Source: Flavobacterium sp. PMTSA4 (GTDB lineage: Bacteria; Bacteroidota; Bacteroidia; Flavobacteriales; Flavobacteriaceae). From it: a DNA stretch of 64,000 nt. Positions 35,509 through 43,262 of the stretch are shown in pieces. The DNA is taken from the NCBI RefSeq assembly GCF_032098525.1, contig NZ_CP134890.1:1860001-1924000 (forward strand). Reading direction: 5' to 3'. The notes beneath the pieces are model-generated. The model had not been told where the DNA came from. It was given only the letters and a program-made list of their open reading frames with translations, and made no database searches. The position numbers and the translations under genes are program-made. Position 1 is the stretch's first letter. Each line of letters opens with the position of its first letter.

Positions 35509-35910
35509 TTAAAAATCAGGCTTCTTTCGGTTTTGTTTTACTTCCGAAATGGTTTTTTTGTCCTTGATGCGTTTCTCTTTTACGGCGGTTGGCACTTGGG
35601 TTTCCTTTCTCTTCTTGGGTACGACTAATGTTTTTTCGATGAGTGCCAAAAATCGTTTGGTTACCAACTCTTTGTTTTTGCGTTGGCTTCGGTCTTCGTC
35701 GCAGGTTAGTATCAACAGGTTTTCGGACGAGAGTTTTTTGGCGAGTTTGGTTTGCAGGCGTTCTTTTTCGGCATCGGTAAACGCCAAAGTGTTGGTTAAA
35801 TCAAAGGTCAGCACTACTTTTGAAGATACTTTGTTTACGTTTTGACCGCCAGCACCCGAACTTCGCACCGCTTTATAGGTCAACTCTGCCAGTAGTGTAT
35901 CAGTTTTCAT
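35509..35910 (-). CDS. arfB: Ribosome rescue hydrolase ArfB
   Basis: This 133-residue peptidyl-tRNA hydrolase has the catalytic GGQ motif in SSGAGGQNVNKVSSKV near residue 20, and a basic C-terminal tail (KEKRIKDKKTISEVKQNRKK) that enters the empty mRNA channel of stalled ribosomes. This length and tail distinguish it from release factors RF1 and RF2. It is the last gene of a five-gene unit, overlapping the DUF4301 gene by 11 bases. Confidence 0.95.
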   Translation of the reverse strand: MKTDTLLAELTYKAVRSSGAGGQNVNKVSSKVVLTFDLTNTLAFTDAEKERLQTKLAKKLSSENLLILTCDEDRSQRKNKELVTKRFLALIEKTLVVPKKRKETQVPTAVKEKRIKDKKTISEVKQNRKKPDF

Positions 35911-37501
35911 ATTGCGGTTGGTGTGCCGGTTTTAGTAAGTCGTTCACGGTTTTCACGGGGTTGAACGTAATGAGCGGCACTTCTACAAAAACGGTAATCC
36001 ATTTGGCCATAGCTCCGTTCCACAAACCTGGTAATTCATACGACTTCACCTCTTTTCCATTTCGGTTTTTGGTGACAATAAAACCAGCGTTATGGTCTAT
36101 AAATTGGGTTAAATCAAACTTTTCGCCTTGGTAGTTTTTGATGCTGCACACTAAATCAACAGGATTGAAATGAGTAGAAGCTCTAAGAAGCTCCAATTGG
36201 TTTTTGTTTTCAAGGTCTATCTGAGAACTTTCCACTATTTGCAACGAAATATTTCCTTTCGGACTAATAACCCAAAACGGTCCGCCGCCAGGTTCGCCTT
36301 CATTAATCACCATACCACATACTCGAATTGGTCGGTTTAGTTTATTTTTTATAGATTGAAGCTTATTGTCAAACGTATATTTATCAAAACCTTCGTAAAG
36401 CTTGATGTTGAGTTTTTTATCCATGAACGCAACAATATCCGTCAACTCTTTTTCGGTAACTTGGTTGCTATCAATAGCATTCAGATAGGCATAGATTTGA
36501 CTTTGAATTTCAATCAATTTCCCCGCCAAGGCTTTTTTATACAACGAAATCTCGGCAATATGGTTTTGAATCACATTGTCTACATTTTTGATGAAAATAA
36601 CATCTGAATCAAGCTGATTCAAGTTATTTATCAACGCACCATGACCACCTGGACGAAAGAGCAATTCGTTGTTTTCGCTTCTAAAAGGTTGATTGTCTAA
36701 ATTTACCGCAATAGTGTCGGTGCTTTTATCTTGATACGAAAAATTGATTTCGGTTTTGGTATTCGATTTTTGTTCTACTTTATCCTTAACTTCATGGATG
36801 ATGTTTTCAAACAAATGACGGTGATTTTCGGAAATAGTAAAATGAAGATTAGACACTGCATTAGAGCTAGCATAATAGGCACATTCATTCAAATGTTCTT
36901 CGATAGGCGTTGCAATATGCGATTGGTATTTGTGAAAATCTAGAGAAGCCTTTGGCTTTTCACCAAAGTTAAACTCAGGATGAGTAAGCATGGTTTTGAT
37001 GAAACGATAGCTTTTTTCATGACTTTCTAAGGAGTAATACTCGGGATAAATTTCCTTTAATTTACTTTTAACCTTTTCATAAAAAGGAAACTTCTCGATA
37101 CCGGCCAGAAAGACAGGCAAATTTTTGTCTTTTTTTCTGTTAATGTATGCGTTAATCGACTCATTCTCGTGGTCGAACTCATTCAAAAACTCGTTAAGAA
37201 ACTTAAACATCCTAGTGGCAGCACCCGAAGCCGGAACGAACTTCTTTATTTTTAAATTTGATTTGTTTGCATCAAAATAGCTGGCCAGTTTTTCAAATTC
37301 TTCTTGGTTCAATTTTAGAATACCATCGTCAATTTTTGCAGGTCGGTCTAAAACAATACTGGATATCCCGTGATTGAAAATAGTTATTTGTTCAATAATA
37401 GTAGACAAAGATACCCCATGATTGTTGATTTGCTCAAAATCAGTTTCGGTAAATCCGTAGGTATCGATTAATTGTTTCTTCGCTGTAAAATTCTCTTCCA
37501 T
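35900..37501 (-). CDS. DUF4301 family protein
   Basis: This 533-residue protein matches the Bacteroidetes family DUF4301. The segment KKFVPASGAATRMFKFL near residue 90 resembles the nucleotide-binding loop of sugar nucleotidyltransferases (GGxGTRM type). The glycine-rich GEPGGGPFWV is near residue 400. By these hints it might activate a sugar or other metabolite, but I know of no demonstrated activity. No signal peptide or membrane helix is seen. It overlaps arfB by 11 and the PnuC-type gene by 34 bases. Confidence 0.85.
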   Translation of the reverse strand: MEENFTAKKQLIDTYGFTETDFEQINNHGVSLSTIIEQITIFNHGISSIVLDRPAKIDDGILKLNQEEFEKLASYFDANKSNLKIKKFVPASGAATRMFKFLNEFLNEFDHENESINAYINRKKDKNLPVFLAGIEKFPFYEKVKSKLKEIYPEYYSLESHEKSYRFIKTMLTHPEFNFGEKPKASLDFHKYQSHIATPIEEHLNECAYYASSNAVSNLHFTISENHRHLFENIIHEVKDKVEQKSNTKTEINFSYQDKSTDTIAVNLDNQPFRSENNELLFRPGGHGALINNLNQLDSDVIFIKNVDNVIQNHIAEISLYKKALAGKLIEIQSQIYAYLNAIDSNQVTEKELTDIVAFMDKKLNIKLYEGFDKYTFDNKLQSIKNKLNRPIRVCGMVINEGEPGGGPFWVISPKGNISLQIVESSQIDLENKNQLELLRASTHFNPVDLVCSIKNYQGEKFDLTQFIDHNAGFIVTKNRNGKEVKSYELPGLWNGAMAKWITVFVEVPLITFNPVKTVNDLLKPAHQPQYEN

Positions 37502-38085
37502 TCTAAATATCCGTAAACCGCAATAATAGTAAAAATAATGTATTGGATGCTAGTAAAAGTGTATCCTTTGCAAAAATATAAAGGAACTGATATGATATCG
37601 CCAATTATCCATAAAATCCAGTTCTCGATTTTTCGTTTAGCCATTAACCACATGCCGGCAAAGAAAATCCCGGTGGTTAACGTGTCAACATAAGCGGTCC
37701 ACGAGGTAAATTTATCAAAGTAATCGTAGACCAGAACTACAAATATCATGGAAGTAATGAAGATGAACACCGACCAATTGCGCTCTGTTATTGTGGCTTT
37801 ATCAATAGGGAATTCAATAACGTTTTCTTTCTTCCGTGTCCAGTGATACCATCCATAAATACTCATGATTACATAATATCCATTGATAATCATATCGCCC
37901 AGTAATGACCATTTCCACAACAGATATACATATATCATGGTACTTATTAATCCTGTTGGGAATACTAAAATATTGTTCTTCTTGGCATACCATACGCTCA
38001 ATAAACCGAACAGAACGGCTATTATTTCTAAAATTATCTCGAAAGTTGGATAATTTTCATATTGAGCAAAAAGGTATTCTAGCAT
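37468..38085 (-). CDS. pnuC: PnuC-family vitamin transporter (nicotinamide riboside or thiamine)
   Basis: This 205-residue protein has seven to eight hydrophobic helices and the PnuC-family middle (WYAKKNNILVFPTGLIST, YYVIMSIYGWYHW). Members import unphosphorylated vitamins that are trapped by phosphorylation: PnuC takes nicotinamide riboside, PnuT thiamine. No nadR-type kinase is adjacent. The TPP-controlled receptor about 3 kb downstream on the same strand makes the thiamine (PnuT) alternative plausible, though these genes themselves show no riboswitch. Its ends overlap both neighbours. Confidence 0.87.
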   Translation of the reverse strand: MLEYLFAQYENYPTFEIILEIIAVLFGLLSVWYAKKNNILVFPTGLISTMIYVYLLWKWSLLGDMIINGYYVIMSIYGWYHWTRKKENVIEFPIDKATITERNWSVFIFITSMIFVVLVYDYFDKFTSWTAYVDTLTTGIFFAGMWLMAKRKIENWILWIIGDIISVPLYFCKGYTFTSIQYIIFTIIAVYGYLEWKRILQRRNN

Positions 38086-38798
38086 TAGTCAAAAAAAGTT
38101 ATATCGTTTTCAAACGCAGTACCAATGACTACCATATCGGCGCCATTTTCAAAAGCATCTTCAATTTGTTTCTTAGAACGAATGCCACCACCAACAATCA
38201 AGGGAATAGTGATAGTTTTAGCAACTTTTGCAATCATTTCATGAGGAATGGATTCTTTGGCACCACTTCCTGCTTCGAGGTAGATTAGTTTGTTGCCAAT
38301 ATATTCGCCTGCTTTTGCAGTTTGCATCACGTATTCAATATTAGTTCTCGGTATTGGTTTGGTTTTACTAACACGTTCCACCGCCGATTGATGACCGTTT
38401 TCAATTAAAATATAACCCGTAGAAATGACTTCTAAATTGGTTTTCTCCAATATCGGGACAGCATTTACTTGATGTTCTATTAAATAATCAGGATTTCTAC
38501 CTGAAAGTAACATTAAAAACAAAATTCCATCAGCATGGGCAGAAATTTGCGAAGGATTGCCGGGAAATAAAACTATCGGAAGTTGGAGGAATTTTTTAAG
38601 TTCTTTTATTAATTCATCCAGATGAGTTCCTTCAAACGAACTACCGCCAATCAATATATGTGTTGCAGGTGATTTTTTTATTTTGTCACCAATTGATGCT
38701 ATCTGGTTCTGTTGCAATTTTTCTGGATCAAGAAGAATGGCTAGTAACTTTTGATTATTCTCTTTAGCTGTTACAATATTTTGGTAAATGTTTTTCAT
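38085..38798 (-). CDS. Geranylgeranylglyceryl phosphate synthase-like (PcrB family)
   Basis: This 237-residue TIM-barrel prenyltransferase joins a prenyl diphosphate to glycerol 1-phosphate by an ether bond. Motifs are LLDPEK near the start, ILIGGSSFEGTHLDELI, LFPGNPSQIS, the YLEAGSGA segment and VGGGIRSKKQIEDAFENGADMVVIGTA for phosphate binding. In archaea the product starts membrane lipids; Bacteroidetes enzymes of this group have the same activity in vitro, but their role in the cell is unclear. It overlaps the PPTase and PnuC-type genes by one base each. Confidence 0.93.
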   Translation of the reverse strand: MKNIYQNIVTAKENNQKLLAILLDPEKLQQNQIASIGDKIKKSPATHILIGGSSFEGTHLDELIKELKKFLQLPIVLFPGNPSQISAHADGILFLMLLSGRNPDYLIEHQVNAVPILEKTNLEVISTGYILIENGHQSAVERVSKTKPIPRTNIEYVMQTAKAGEYIGNKLIYLEAGSGAKESIPHEMIAKVAKTITIPLIVGGGIRSKKQIEDAFENGADMVVIGTAFENDITFFD

Positions 38799-39427
38799 TA
38801 GTTTTTTTCAAAAGCTATTACCAATGAATAATTTTCTATAAAATAGAATTGAATATCAAACAGCTCTTTTTTATTTTCAAATCGAAGCTCGGTGACACAT
38901 TTTTTATCCGAAAGGTGAAATTCATTTTCAAAAATATGGTCTTTAAAACTAATTCCAGGTTCGTTTTTTATTTTAAAAATTGATTCTTTAATTCCCCAAA
39001 CTACCGTTGCTTTTTGAAGTTTTTCTTGCCCATTCAGATTTTCCAAATGAGAAACATCCATGTATCTTGGTGCCAATTTTAAGGTTTTATCTTTTAAAAT
39101 TTCCAAATCTATACCCAAATTCACATCACTAATTGCAATAACTGAGAAATCATTAGAATGTGAAATAGAAATATTTTTTCCATCTTTCAAATGTGGCTTG
39201 CCAAATTCATCATAATACAAATCAAAATCATCGTATCCAGCTTCTGATAGTAATTTCCGAACAGCTAAAAATCCTTTTTGATGACTTTCTGCTTTCATGT
39301 TTTCAACTCTTGCCAACGAAACATCCTTCAAAACAACCGAACGAAAAAGTTCGTTGAACGATTCGGTAATCTTCCAAACATAAACTACAGTATGTGATTC
39401 GATAGTATTGATTTGAAAAAGTGGCAT
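38798..39427 (-). CDS. 4'-phosphopantetheinyl transferase
   Basis: This 209-residue enzyme of the Sfp/AcpT superfamily attaches 4'-phosphopantetheine to a carrier protein. Motifs in order are GKPHL, ISISHS, LGIDLEI (Mg-binding Asp and Glu) and WGIKESIFK (Glu and Lys). No carrier protein, polyketide or peptide synthase gene is in the window, so it may serve the fatty-acid carrier protein or a distant cluster. It is the first gene of the five-gene unit ending with arfB. Confidence 0.93.
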   Translation of the reverse strand: MPLFQINTIESHTVVYVWKITESFNELFRSVVLKDVSLARVENMKAESHQKGFLAVRKLLSEAGYDDFDLYYDEFGKPHLKDGKNISISHSNDFSVIAISDVNLGIDLEILKDKTLKLAPRYMDVSHLENLNGQEKLQKATVVWGIKESIFKIKNEPGISFKDHIFENEFHLSDKKCVTELRFENKKELFDIQFYFIENYSLVIAFEKN

Positions 39428-39497
39428 TGAAATTAAATTACTTAATTGTTATTCAGAAAATTAAACTTTTAAACAATTCACAAAAATCTCGGAAATC

Positions 39498-39529
39498 TTT
39501 GTTAGATGAAAGGTTATTACGTAAATTTG
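39498..39529 (+). promoter_or_regulatory. Promoter of ahcY
   Basis: TTTG at 39,498-39,501, 20 bases, TAAATTTG at 39,522-39,529. This fits the Bacteroidetes consensus in both boxes and spacing, with a leader of about 28 bases. Confidence 0.75.
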
Positions 39530-39562
39530 CAAAAAATTTTAGCTAATATAAATAAATTATAG

Positions 39563-40879
39563 ATGAGTACACAAACTTTACCGTTCGTAGCTTACAAAGT
39601 TAAAGACATTAACCTTGCAGCTTGGGGAAGAAAAGAAATTGAACTAGCAGAAGCTGAAATGCCTGGGTTAATGGCACTTCGTGCAGAATATGGTGCAACA
39701 CAACCATTAAAAGGAGCAAGAATTGCAGGTTGTCTTCACATGACCATTCAAACTGCTGTATTAATCGAAACATTAATTGCTCTTGGAGCAGAAGTTACTT
39801 GGTCATCATGTAACATTTTCTCGACTCAAGATCAAGCTGCTGCTGCAATTGCTGCTGCGGGAATTCAAGTGTATGCTTGGAAAGGTTTGAACGAAGAAGA
39901 TTTTGATTGGTGTATAGAACAAACACTTTTCTTTGGTGAAGACAGAAAACCATTAAACATGATTTTGGATGATGGTGGTGATTTAACTAACATGGTTTTT
40001 GACCGTTACCCAGAATTAATTCCAGGAATCAAAGGATTATCAGAAGAAACTACAACTGGTGTTCACCGTTTGTATGAAAGAATGAAAAATGGAACATTAT
40101 ACATGCCAGCAATTAATGTAAATGATTCAGTTACTAAATCGAAATTTGATAACAAATACGGTTGTAAAGAATCTGCTGTTGATGCGGTTCGTCGTGCAAC
40201 TGATATTATGTTAGCTGGTAAAAGAGTTGTTGTTTGTGGTTATGGTGATGTTGGAAAAGGTACAGCAGCATCTTTCCGAGGCGCAGGATCAATTGTAACT
40301 GTTACAGAAATTGACCCAATTTGTGCTTTACAAGCTGCAATGGATGGATTTGAAGTGAAAAAATTAAACACAGTTGTAGCTAATGCTGATATCATCATTA
40401 CAACTACTGGAAATAAAGATATCGTTGTTGGTTCTCATTTTGAACAAATGAAAGACAAAACGATTGTTTGTAACATTGGTCACTTCGATAATGAAATTGA
40501 TATGGCGTGGTTAAACAAAAATCATGGTTCGACTAAAATTGAAATCAAACCACAAGTTGATAAATATACTGTTAACGGAAATGACATTATCATTTTAGCG
40601 GAAGGTCGTTTGGTAAACTTAGGTTGTGCAACTGGTCATCCAAGTTTTGTAATGAGTAACTCATTTACTAACCAAACTTTGGCTCAAATTGAATTATGGA
40701 CAAATAGTTCGGCTTATAAAAATGAAGTGTACATGTTGCCTAAACATTTAGATGAAAAAGTTGCTGCTCTTCACTTAGCAAAATTAGGTGTTGAATTAGA
40801 AACTTTAAACAATGAGCAAGCTGCTTATATTGGAGTTGATGTTCAAGGTCCATTTAAACCAGAATATTACAGATACTAA
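39563..40879 (+). CDS. ahcY: Adenosylhomocysteinase
   Basis: This 438-residue NAD-dependent enzyme hydrolyses S-adenosylhomocysteine to adenosine and homocysteine, relieving inhibition of methyltransferases. Diagnostic segments are GARIAGCLHMTIQTAVLIETL, SSCNIFSTQDQAAAAI, the NAD site VVCGYGDVGKGTAASFRG and the C-terminal GPFKPEYYRY. The length is normal. It is a single gene with a good promoter and terminator. The several SAM-dependent enzymes of the window (including the radical SAM operon's methyltransferases) would feed it. Confidence 0.98.
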   Translation: MSTQTLPFVAYKVKDINLAAWGRKEIELAEAEMPGLMALRAEYGATQPLKGARIAGCLHMTIQTAVLIETLIALGAEVTWSSCNIFSTQDQAAAAIAAAGIQVYAWKGLNEEDFDWCIEQTLFFGEDRKPLNMILDDGGDLTNMVFDRYPELIPGIKGLSEETTTGVHRLYERMKNGTLYMPAINVNDSVTKSKFDNKYGCKESAVDAVRRATDIMLAGKRVVVCGYGDVGKGTAASFRGAGSIVTVTEIDPICALQAAMDGFEVKKLNTVVANADIIITTTGNKDIVVGSHFEQMKDKTIVCNIGHFDNEIDMAWLNKNHGSTKIEIKPQVDKYTVNGNDIIILAEGRLVNLGCATGHPSFVMSNSFTNQTLAQIELWTNSSAYKNEVYMLPKHLDEKVAALHLAKLGVELETLNNEQAAYIGVDVQGPFKPEYYRY

Positions 40880-40900
40880 TCTTCAGATTAGATATATATC

Positions 40901-40930
40901 AAACCCTTGCAGAAATGTGAGGGTTTTTTA
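40901..40930 (+). terminator. Terminator of ahcY
   Basis: AAACCCT (40,901-40,907) pairs with AGGGTTT (40,920-40,926), and T bases follow. Confidence 0.75.
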
Positions 40931-40950
40931 TTTTGAAATATTACACAAAA

Positions 40951-40984
40951 CAAAAAACCCGTTTCTTTTCAGAAACGGGTTTTG
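40951..40984 (-). terminator. Terminator of rplU-rpmA, bidirectional
   Basis: A perfect 13-bp stem (40,954-40,966 with 40,971-40,983) contains ACCCGTTTCT/AGAAACGGGT around a four-base loop and has T runs on both strands. It stops the rplU-rpmA message and backs up the ahcY terminator. Confidence 0.88.
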
Positions 40985-41004
40985 TATTTCAATAAGAGTA
41001 ATTC

Positions 41005-41265
41005 TTATGCTTCGAATGGAATTACAGAAACGAATGATTTATCATCACCTTTTTTCTGAAATTTAACAACTCCATCAACCTTTGCATGTAAAGTATGATC
41101 TTTACCCATGTAAACGTTTTCACCTGGATTATGTTTAGAACCTCTTTGTCTTACGATGATATTACCAGCAATTGCAGCTTGTCCACCATAAATCTTAACG
41201 CCTAAACGTTTCGATTCTGATTCTCTACCATTTTTCGAACTACCGACACCTTTTTTATGAGCCAT
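41005..41265 (-). CDS. rpmA: 50S ribosomal protein L27
   Basis: This 86-residue protein has MAHKKGVGSSKNGRESESKRLGVK at its start (in pieces, the typical L27 N-terminus, which reaches the peptidyl transferase centre) and IIVRQRGSKHNPGENVYMGKDHTL. No cleavable N-terminal extension (as in Firmicutes) is present. It follows rplU by 24 bases in one operon. Confidence 0.98.
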   Translation of the reverse strand: MAHKKGVGSSKNGRESESKRLGVKIYGGQAAIAGNIIVRQRGSKHNPGENVYMGKDHTLHAKVDGVVKFQKKGDDKSFVSVIPFEA

Positions 41266-41289
41266 GACGTTTTAGTTTTTAAATGTTAA

Positions 41290-41709
41290 TTATTCTTCAG
41301 TTTTTGGTTTTTTTGTTGCTTTTGCTTTTGGCTTTACTTCTTCAGTTACCTCAGCTACTTCAACTTCTGCTTTTTTAGTTGCTTTTTTCTTAGCACCTGA
41401 AGCAAGAATTCCCTCAACAACGATTTGTGTTAAGTATTGTCTGTGACCGTTTCTTTTTTTGTAACCTTTTCTTCTTTTCTTTTTGAAAACGATTACTTTA
41501 TCACCTTTTAAGTGTTGTAACACTTTGGCTTCTACTGAAGCACCTTCTATAGCTGGGGCGCCAAGAGTTACGTTTCCATTATCATCTAATAAAAGAACTT
41601 TGTCAAAAGAAACTTTTGAACCTTCGTCAGATGCTAAACGGTGAACATAAACCTTTTGGTCTTTGCTTACTTTAAATTGTTGCCCTGCTATCTCTACGAT
41701 TGCGTACAT
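41290..41709 (-). CDS. rplU: 50S ribosomal protein L21 with C-terminal extension
   Basis: The first 100 residues are an ordinary L21 (MYAIVEIAGQQFKVSKDQKV, KKKRRKGYKKRNGHRQYLTQI). The remaining 39 residues are an extension of Lys, Ala, Glu and Val (139 residues in total against about 103 in E. coli). Such tails are common in Bacteroidetes and may be disordered. It heads the rplU-rpmA operon, with a good promoter upstream. Confidence 0.97.
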   Translation of the reverse strand: MYAIVEIAGQQFKVSKDQKVYVHRLASDEGSKVSFDKVLLLDDNGNVTLGAPAIEGASVEAKVLQHLKGDKVIVFKKKRRKGYKKRNGHRQYLTQIVVEGILASGAKKKATKKAEVEVAEVTEEVKPKAKATKKPKTEE

Positions 41710-41741
41710 AACAAATTGTTTAGTTAATTTTTTTAAGAGTG

Positions 41742-41771
41742 CAAATATACAACTAATTCCTTTTTATACAA
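41742..41771 (-). promoter_or_regulatory. Promoter of rplU-rpmA
   Basis: On the minus strand TTG (41,771-41,769), 19 bases, TATATTTG (41,749-41,742). Box and spacing fit the Bacteroidetes consensus; the leader is about 30 bases. Confidence 0.68.
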
Positions 41772-41923
41772 CATATTGCCTAAAAATATTTGAAAATGTT
41801 CTTTCCTGAAGAGAATCAATATACTTAAATTTTAAAAAAAGGAATAAATAAAGTATTTTTGGTGTAACAAATTAATATCGTTTGTTACTAATACAACTAT
41901 CAACGAAAAAATTACATTTCTTT

Positions 41924-43249
41924 ATGAAAAAATCATTAATTGCTTTAAGTACAATGCTTATGCTAGGTGGAATTGCTTCTGCACAAAAAGTTGCTTTTGA
42001 AGAATACGACTTGGACAACGGTATGCACGTTATTTTACATAACGATCAATCCGCGCCAGTTGTAATTACTTCAGTTATGTATCATGTAGGTTCAAAAGAC
42101 GAAAATCCAGAAAGAACGGGGTTTGCTCACTTTTTTGAACACTTACTATTTGAAGGCACAAAAAATATTGGTAGAGGTGAATGGTTTAAAATAGTTACAG
42201 CAAATGGTGGAACTAATAACGCAAACACTTCTGAAGACAGAACTTATTATTTTGAAGTTTTCCCTTCTAATAGTTTAGAAGTTGGTTTATGGATGGAATC
42301 TGAAAGATTAATGCATCCAGTAATCAATCAAATTGGGGTTGACACTCAAAATGAAGTTGTAAAAGAAGAAAAAAGATTACGTGTTGACAATCAACCATAT
42401 GGTAATTTGATAGCTCAAGTTAAGAAAAACATGTTCAAAGTTCATCCTTATCGTTGGGCGCCAATAGGTTCGATGGAACATTTAGATGCCGCTACTTTAG
42501 AGGAATTTCAGGCTTTTAATAAAAAGTTTTATTCTCCTAACAATTCTGTTTTAGTTGTTGCTGGTCAAATTGACATTGCTCAAACTAAAGCTTGGATTCA
42601 AAAATATTTTGGTGCAATTCCAAGAGGAGAAAAAATTACTAAACAAACTTTTGTAGAAGAGCCAATTACTCAACCTATCAAAGCTACATATGAAGATCCA
42701 AACATCCAAAAACCAATGGTTGTTGCTGCATACAGAACCCCATCTATGAAAACTCGTGATGCTAGAGTTCTTGATATGATTTCTACTATTTTAAGTGACG
42801 GAAAAAGTTCTCGTTTATACAAAAAAATAGTTGACGATAAAAAAATGGCTTTACAAATTGGAGCTTTTAACTATAGTCAAGAAGATTATGGTCAATACAT
42901 ATTATATGGTTTACCTCAAGGAGATTTTACTTCTGAAGATTTAATTAAAGAAATTGACGAAGAAATTGTAAAACTTCAAACAGAGTTAATTTCTGAAAAA
43001 GATTATCAAAAACTTCAAAACATCAACGAAAACAACTATGTGAACAGTAATTCAAGTGTTGAAGGTGTTGCAGAAAATCTAGCATCATTCTACTTATTAT
43101 ATGGAGATGTTAATTTGATAAATACTGAAATTGAAATGTACCGTTCAATTACCAGAGAAGAAATTAGAGACGTAGCCAGAAAATATTTAAATCCTAATCA
43201 GAGATTGATTTTGGATTATGTTCCAGCAAAAGACAAAGCTCAAAACTAA
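41924..43249 (+). CDS. M16 family zinc peptidase, active subunit
   Basis: This is a 441-residue periplasmic protein with a signal peptide (MKKSLIALSTMLMLGGIASAQ). I chose the ATG at 41,924 because it opens the signal peptide. The zinc site is intact: HFFEH (HxxEH) near residue 72, with the downstream glutamate in NEVVKEEKRLRVD. The protein covers one M16 unit with two domains (about 440 residues). A -7-like TATTTTTG is found at 41,854-41,861. The second subunit is encoded 13 bases downstream, so the two probably form a heterodimer, as in other bacterial M16B pairs. Confidence 0.92.
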   Translation: MKKSLIALSTMLMLGGIASAQKVAFEEYDLDNGMHVILHNDQSAPVVITSVMYHVGSKDENPERTGFAHFFEHLLFEGTKNIGRGEWFKIVTANGGTNNANTSEDRTYYFEVFPSNSLEVGLWMESERLMHPVINQIGVDTQNEVVKEEKRLRVDNQPYGNLIAQVKKNMFKVHPYRWAPIGSMEHLDAATLEEFQAFNKKFYSPNNSVLVVAGQIDIAQTKAWIQKYFGAIPRGEKITKQTFVEEPITQPIKATYEDPNIQKPMVVAAYRTPSMKTRDARVLDMISTILSDGKSSRLYKKIVDDKKMALQIGAFNYSQEDYGQYILYGLPQGDFTSEDLIKEIDEEIVKLQTELISEKDYQKLQNINENNYVNSNSSVEGVAENLASFYLLYGDVNLINTEIEMYRSITREEIRDVARKYLNPNQRLILDYVPAKDKAQN

Positions 43250-43262
43250 GACCAAAATTATT

